DNA of 15,743 nt, taken from contig JBFLYE010000070.1 in the NCBI GenBank assembly GCA_040756715.1, forward strand, positions 1 through 15,743, written 5' to 3'. The translations under genes were made by a program, and so were the position numbers. Source of the DNA: a bacterium. GTDB lineage: Bacteria > UBA9089 > UBA9088. Numbering within the stretch: the stretch's first letter is position 1; each line of letters opens with the position of its first letter. The notes beneath the pieces were generated by a model, which was not told the origin of the DNA, searched no databases, and worked only from the letters and a program-made list of their open reading frames with translations. This document shows, one piece after another, positions 13,806 to 15,743 of the stretch.

Positions 13806-13912
13806 AATTGAAGGTTTAAGTTTTATAAAATTTTTTCCCTTTTAATTCAAAATTCAACATTCAAAATTCATAATTTTATAAAGTTTTCCTTAAGATTATC
13901 TAAACACATACA
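13727..13912. repeat. AT-rich heptamer blocks with inverted copy and conserved 13-bp edge
   Basis: TTTTGAA/TTCTAAA heptamers occur at 13727-13754 and again at 13780-13807, within a ~53-base tandem duplication. An inverse block of AATTCAA-type heptamers follows at 13844-13871, able to pair with them. CTAAACACATACA lies at 13900-13912, as beside the repeat at 11.1 kb. The region fills the gap between the 141-residue gene and cas1; no gene is seen in it. Confidence 0.8.
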
Positions 13913-13966
13913 TTTTGTAAAGCGTTATGGAATTAACTATAATTGCATTTTTTTCCACAAAACACC

Positions 13967-14392
13967 TTATCGCAGATTGTAAAGGCAGAGTAAGGCTGCC
14001 CAACCAGATGGTAGCATATCTGGAGCCTCTTTTAATTCTTTACCATATTTGACAGCCATCTCCAGGAAGAACTTAGCGTGAAAGAAAGCCTCAACAAAAA
14101 CCCTGGTATGGTGCGTCCAATTTTTATTATGCTCCATTTCAAATTTCTTTCCACTGGCGCCAGCTTCAATAATCTCCTGGAATTCCTTACAAAAACCCTG
14201 ACCTTCAGGTGCTATAGACCTCAAAGCTTCAACAATTTTCCTGGTATTATCTTGAAGACCATAGACCTTGAAAGAATGATAATAGAAACGATAAACAAAG
14301 TCTTCATAAAACCAATGAGAATTCATCTCCTCCAAAAGCTTCTCAAGCTCAGGGAGTTTTGCTTTAATGTTGGCGAGCAGTTGGTCATCCAT
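13967..14392 (-). CDS. Conserved-looking protein of unknown function in the cas operon
   Basis: 141 residues, not assignable to a named cas family. It looks mostly helical and rich in aromatics and histidines: HWFYEDFVYRFYYHSFKVYG (26-45), a middle segment with HNKNWTHHTR (88-97), EAFFHAKFFLEMAVKYG (101-117), and a C-terminal LPSGWAALLCLYNLR. There is no signal peptide or clear membrane segment. A good Shine-Dalgarno (GAGGAG) lies about 9 bases before the ATG. It begins 35 bases after cas6 and is in the same direction, so it is probably co-transcribed. I have an impression of similar stand-alone hypothetical proteins in other bacteria, so it may be a bystander rather than a CRISPR component. 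Confidence 0.7.
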   Translation of the reverse strand: MDDQLLANIKAKLPELEKLLEEMNSHWFYEDFVYRFYYHSFKVYGLQDNTRKIVEALRSIAPEGQGFCKEFQEIIEAGASGKKFEMEHNKNWTHHTRVFVEAFFHAKFFLEMAVKYGKELKEAPDMLPSGWAALLCLYNLR

Positions 14393-14427
14393 ATTTATTC
14401 TCTCCTCTACTTCCTACTTCCCATTTC

Positions 14428-15090
14428 TTACTTCCTCTTTTTCACTGTCCCAAACCCACGGGATACAGATTTACCAATCCCCCAGTAATCAGGTATTTCA
14501 AAGTTGACTGAGAAATCTCCCAAAAACCCAAGCATCGGCGTGCCTTTGAGTGAAGTAGAGACCTCTTTAATCTCATCAATCCTTGCAATAATTGGCTCTG
14601 GCACTGTATAGCCAAGGCTCTTTGAGATAGAGATGATATTGCCAATAAGGATACTTGATAGCAGTTCCTTCTTCTTTGTCCAGCTTCCCAGCCGCTGATA
14701 TCTACCATAGTTTTTCTCATTCAACGCCAGCCAGGGGGTGAGGAAGGAGTAGGATGTGCTGCTGTTAGCGATTCCAAAATAGTCTGTTTTGAGTACAATA
14801 CTTTTTTCTTTTATTTGATATTCAAAACGACCAATCTTTAAATAATCAATATCTTCATAGATCCCTTGTAGGATATCAGCCCCCTGGTTAATTCCAAGAA
14901 CAAAAGGTCTGCCATTGAATATTTTGTATTGTATTAGCGGTGCTTTATAAAGGAGTTGGCGGTCAGTTAAATGTTGGTGAATAAGCGTATATTCTTTGAA
15001 TTTATCAGCAAAGAATCCCCTCAGCTTATCCGCAGTTCCTTTTACAGCTTCATCACATGTAAAATGAAAAATCAAGGTTTTAACCTTCAT
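14428..15090 (-). CDS. cas6: CRISPR crRNA-processing endoribonuclease Cas6 (Cas6b type)
   Basis: 220 residues. Cas6 cuts the CRISPR transcript within each repeat and leaves an 8-base 5' handle. Seen: N-terminal ferredoxin-like start MKVKTLIFHF, the Cas6b segment LIHQHLTDRQ...APLIQYKI with histidines 38 and 40, and the C-terminal glycine-rich loop GIGKSVSRGFG (204-214). The paired histidines match the two catalytic histidines described for Cas6b of Methanococcus maripaludis. Length and motifs are complete, so the enzyme is probably active. Its ATG overlaps the stop of the cas5-like gene by 4 bases (ATGA), implying coupled translation. The nearby repeat ending ATTGAAAC fits a Cas6 substrate. 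Confidence 0.88.
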   Translation of the reverse strand: MKVKTLIFHFTCDEAVKGTADKLRGFFADKFKEYTLIHQHLTDRQLLYKAPLIQYKIFNGRPFVLGINQGADILQGIYEDIDYLKIGRFEYQIKEKSIVLKTDYFGIANSSTSYSFLTPWLALNEKNYGRYQRLGSWTKKKELLSSILIGNIISISKSLGYTVPEPIIARIDEIKEVSTSLKGTPMLGFLGDFSVNFEIPDYWGIGKSVSRGFGTVKKRK

Positions 15091-15635
15091 CTCTTAGACA
15101 AAACATCTCCTATTCCTTCTATCACAAACACTTTTTCCTCGGATACTTTGACGGTAAGTGATGATGGTTTTAATATCTTTTGCTCTTCTCTTAGCGGAAC
15201 CATATAACTTACCAATGGAAAATTCCTATCCCTCTTTTTACATCTTTCATGCATTAAGTAAACCTGTCCATTTCCTTCTTCTATTTTTGTATCTTTAGTA
15301 AATGGAACAGGATACTCTGTTTGGATGATCTTGTTTTTTCTATCATCAGCTATATCTTTTATCATAATTTTGCTATCCAAAGAAATGGGAGATTCACTAT
15401 CACCACAGGTTAGAGGCGATATTTTAACTGTTTCTGCAATATCATTTATCAGCCTATCGTTATTAAATATTGCCACTACCTGCAATTTCTTAGAGTAGGC
15501 AAACTGTCTTCCTAAGGCATTGGTAAATTTTCCACCTAAAGTATCTTCCCATTTAACGATGGCAGAAGTAGTATAGCTTTTGATAACACAGGGGCTTAAA
15601 AGTCTTGAGCCCGCCCATATTATAGTATCTTCCAT
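15087..15635 (-). CDS. Cas5-like protein, N-terminally shortened, chimeric start
   Basis: 182 residues. It resembles Cas5 proteins of type I systems (perhaps I-A-like), RAMP-fold subunits that bind the crRNA handle in Cascade. The basis is a strand-like LQVVAIFNND, then ISPLTCGDSESPISLDSKI, which matches the Cas5 'cysteine/serine-glutamate' turn, then TEYPVPFTKD and a C-terminal VKVSEEKVFVIEG. The usual first ~65 residues of Cas5 appear to be missing. Its first five codons (MEDTI) and the sequence upstream are identical to those of cas1, so a cas1 start seems to have been joined to a 5'-truncated gene. It overlaps cas6 by 4 bases. Cas assignment is moderate; the chimeric start is seen directly. 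Confidence 0.5.
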   Translation of the reverse strand: MEDTIIWAGSRLLSPCVIKSYTTSAIVKWEDTLGGKFTNALGRQFAYSKKLQVVAIFNNDRLINDIAETVKISPLTCGDSESPISLDSKIMIKDIADDRKNKIIQTEYPVPFTKDTKIEEGNGQVYLMHERCKKRDRNFPLVSYMVPLREEQKILKPSSLTVKVSEEKVFVIEGIGDVLSKR

Positions 15636-15743
15636 TACTTAGTGCAAAAATAGTATTTAAGAAATTTTGAATTCTAAATTTTGAATTTTGAATTGAAAAA
15701 GGTTAAGTTTTATAAAATTTTGAATTCTAAATTTTGAATTTTG
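15621..15743. repeat. Direct repeat copy B (upstream of the cas5-like gene)
   Basis: Identical by eye to 13683-13805 and running to the window edge. It supplies the start codon, MEDTI codons, candidate promoter and heptamer block of the cas5-like gene. Recombination between A and B would remove the cas5-like, cas6 and 141-residue genes as a 1938-bp circle. Confidence 0.9.

Noticed and set aside
13967-14392. Assigning the 141-residue protein as Csm2, Csa5 or another small Cas subunit
   Set aside because: Size is compatible but I see no matching motifs; the Gly-Trp-rich C-terminus and histidine pattern do not fit those families.
13683-15743. Insertion sequence or composite transposon bounded by the 123-bp direct repeats
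   Set aside because: No transposase, terminal inverted repeats or target duplication is visible; the repeats include gene starts, which fits segmental duplication better.

Overview
The window is AT-rich, dense, bacterial chromosomal DNA. Most genes lie on the minus strand, with a short plus-strand block at about 5.85-7.4 kb. The gene set points to a Gram-negative (diderm), piliated bacterium: menaquinone/ubiquinone methyltransferase, NusA, MurG, an MsbA-type ABC exporter with a DUF374 acyltransferase, and a PilT/PilU ATPase. A very large secreted protein ends in a type IX secretion (T9SS)-like sorting domain. Cohesin, dockerin and FN3 modules plus abundant short tandem repeats suggest an uncultured candidate-phylum lineage. 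I cannot name the phylum from sequence alone.

Layout. 1-557: partial menG/ubiE. 558-4559: 1333-residue secreted protein with a seven-repeat propeller, three FN3 domains, cohesin-like and dockerin-like modules and a T9SS-like C-terminus, preceded by a sigma-28-like promoter. 4561-4710: divergent sigma-28-like motifs and a hairpin terminator. 4713-5771: nusA. 5850-7397 (plus): MOSC protein and murG. 7386-11090 (minus): an operon-like run of coiled-coil protein, ABC exporter, lysophospholipid acyltransferase and hisC. 11233-12345: pilT/pilU. 12470-15743: a small, apparently decaying CRISPR-Cas locus with a two-repeat array, intact cas4, a cas1 cut to its N-terminal domain, an unrecognised 141-residue protein, cas6b and an N-terminally shortened cas5-like gene.

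Three themes cut across the genes. First, several first-in-unit genes (nusA, MOSC, pilT, the secreted protein, perhaps murG and hisC) have a -10 element only 6-13 bases before the ATG and no Shine-Dalgarno, so they look leaderless or nearly so. Second, degenerate heptamer (once octamer) tandem repeats, like cyanobacterial STRRs, occur between genes as inverted pairs and inside genes in frame: in MurG, in a linker of the secreted protein, and as the core of its signal peptide. Third, at least 123 bp covering the cas1 upstream region and its first five codons is duplicated identically in front of the cas5-like gene, so two cas genes share a promoter region and the same MEDTI start.

The CRISPR locus still has plausible crRNA processing: Cas6b keeps both histidines, and the repeats end in the ATTGAAAC handle. 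Its adaptation module is broken: cas1 is truncated and no cas2 is visible. Effector genes, if any, would lie beyond the right edge.
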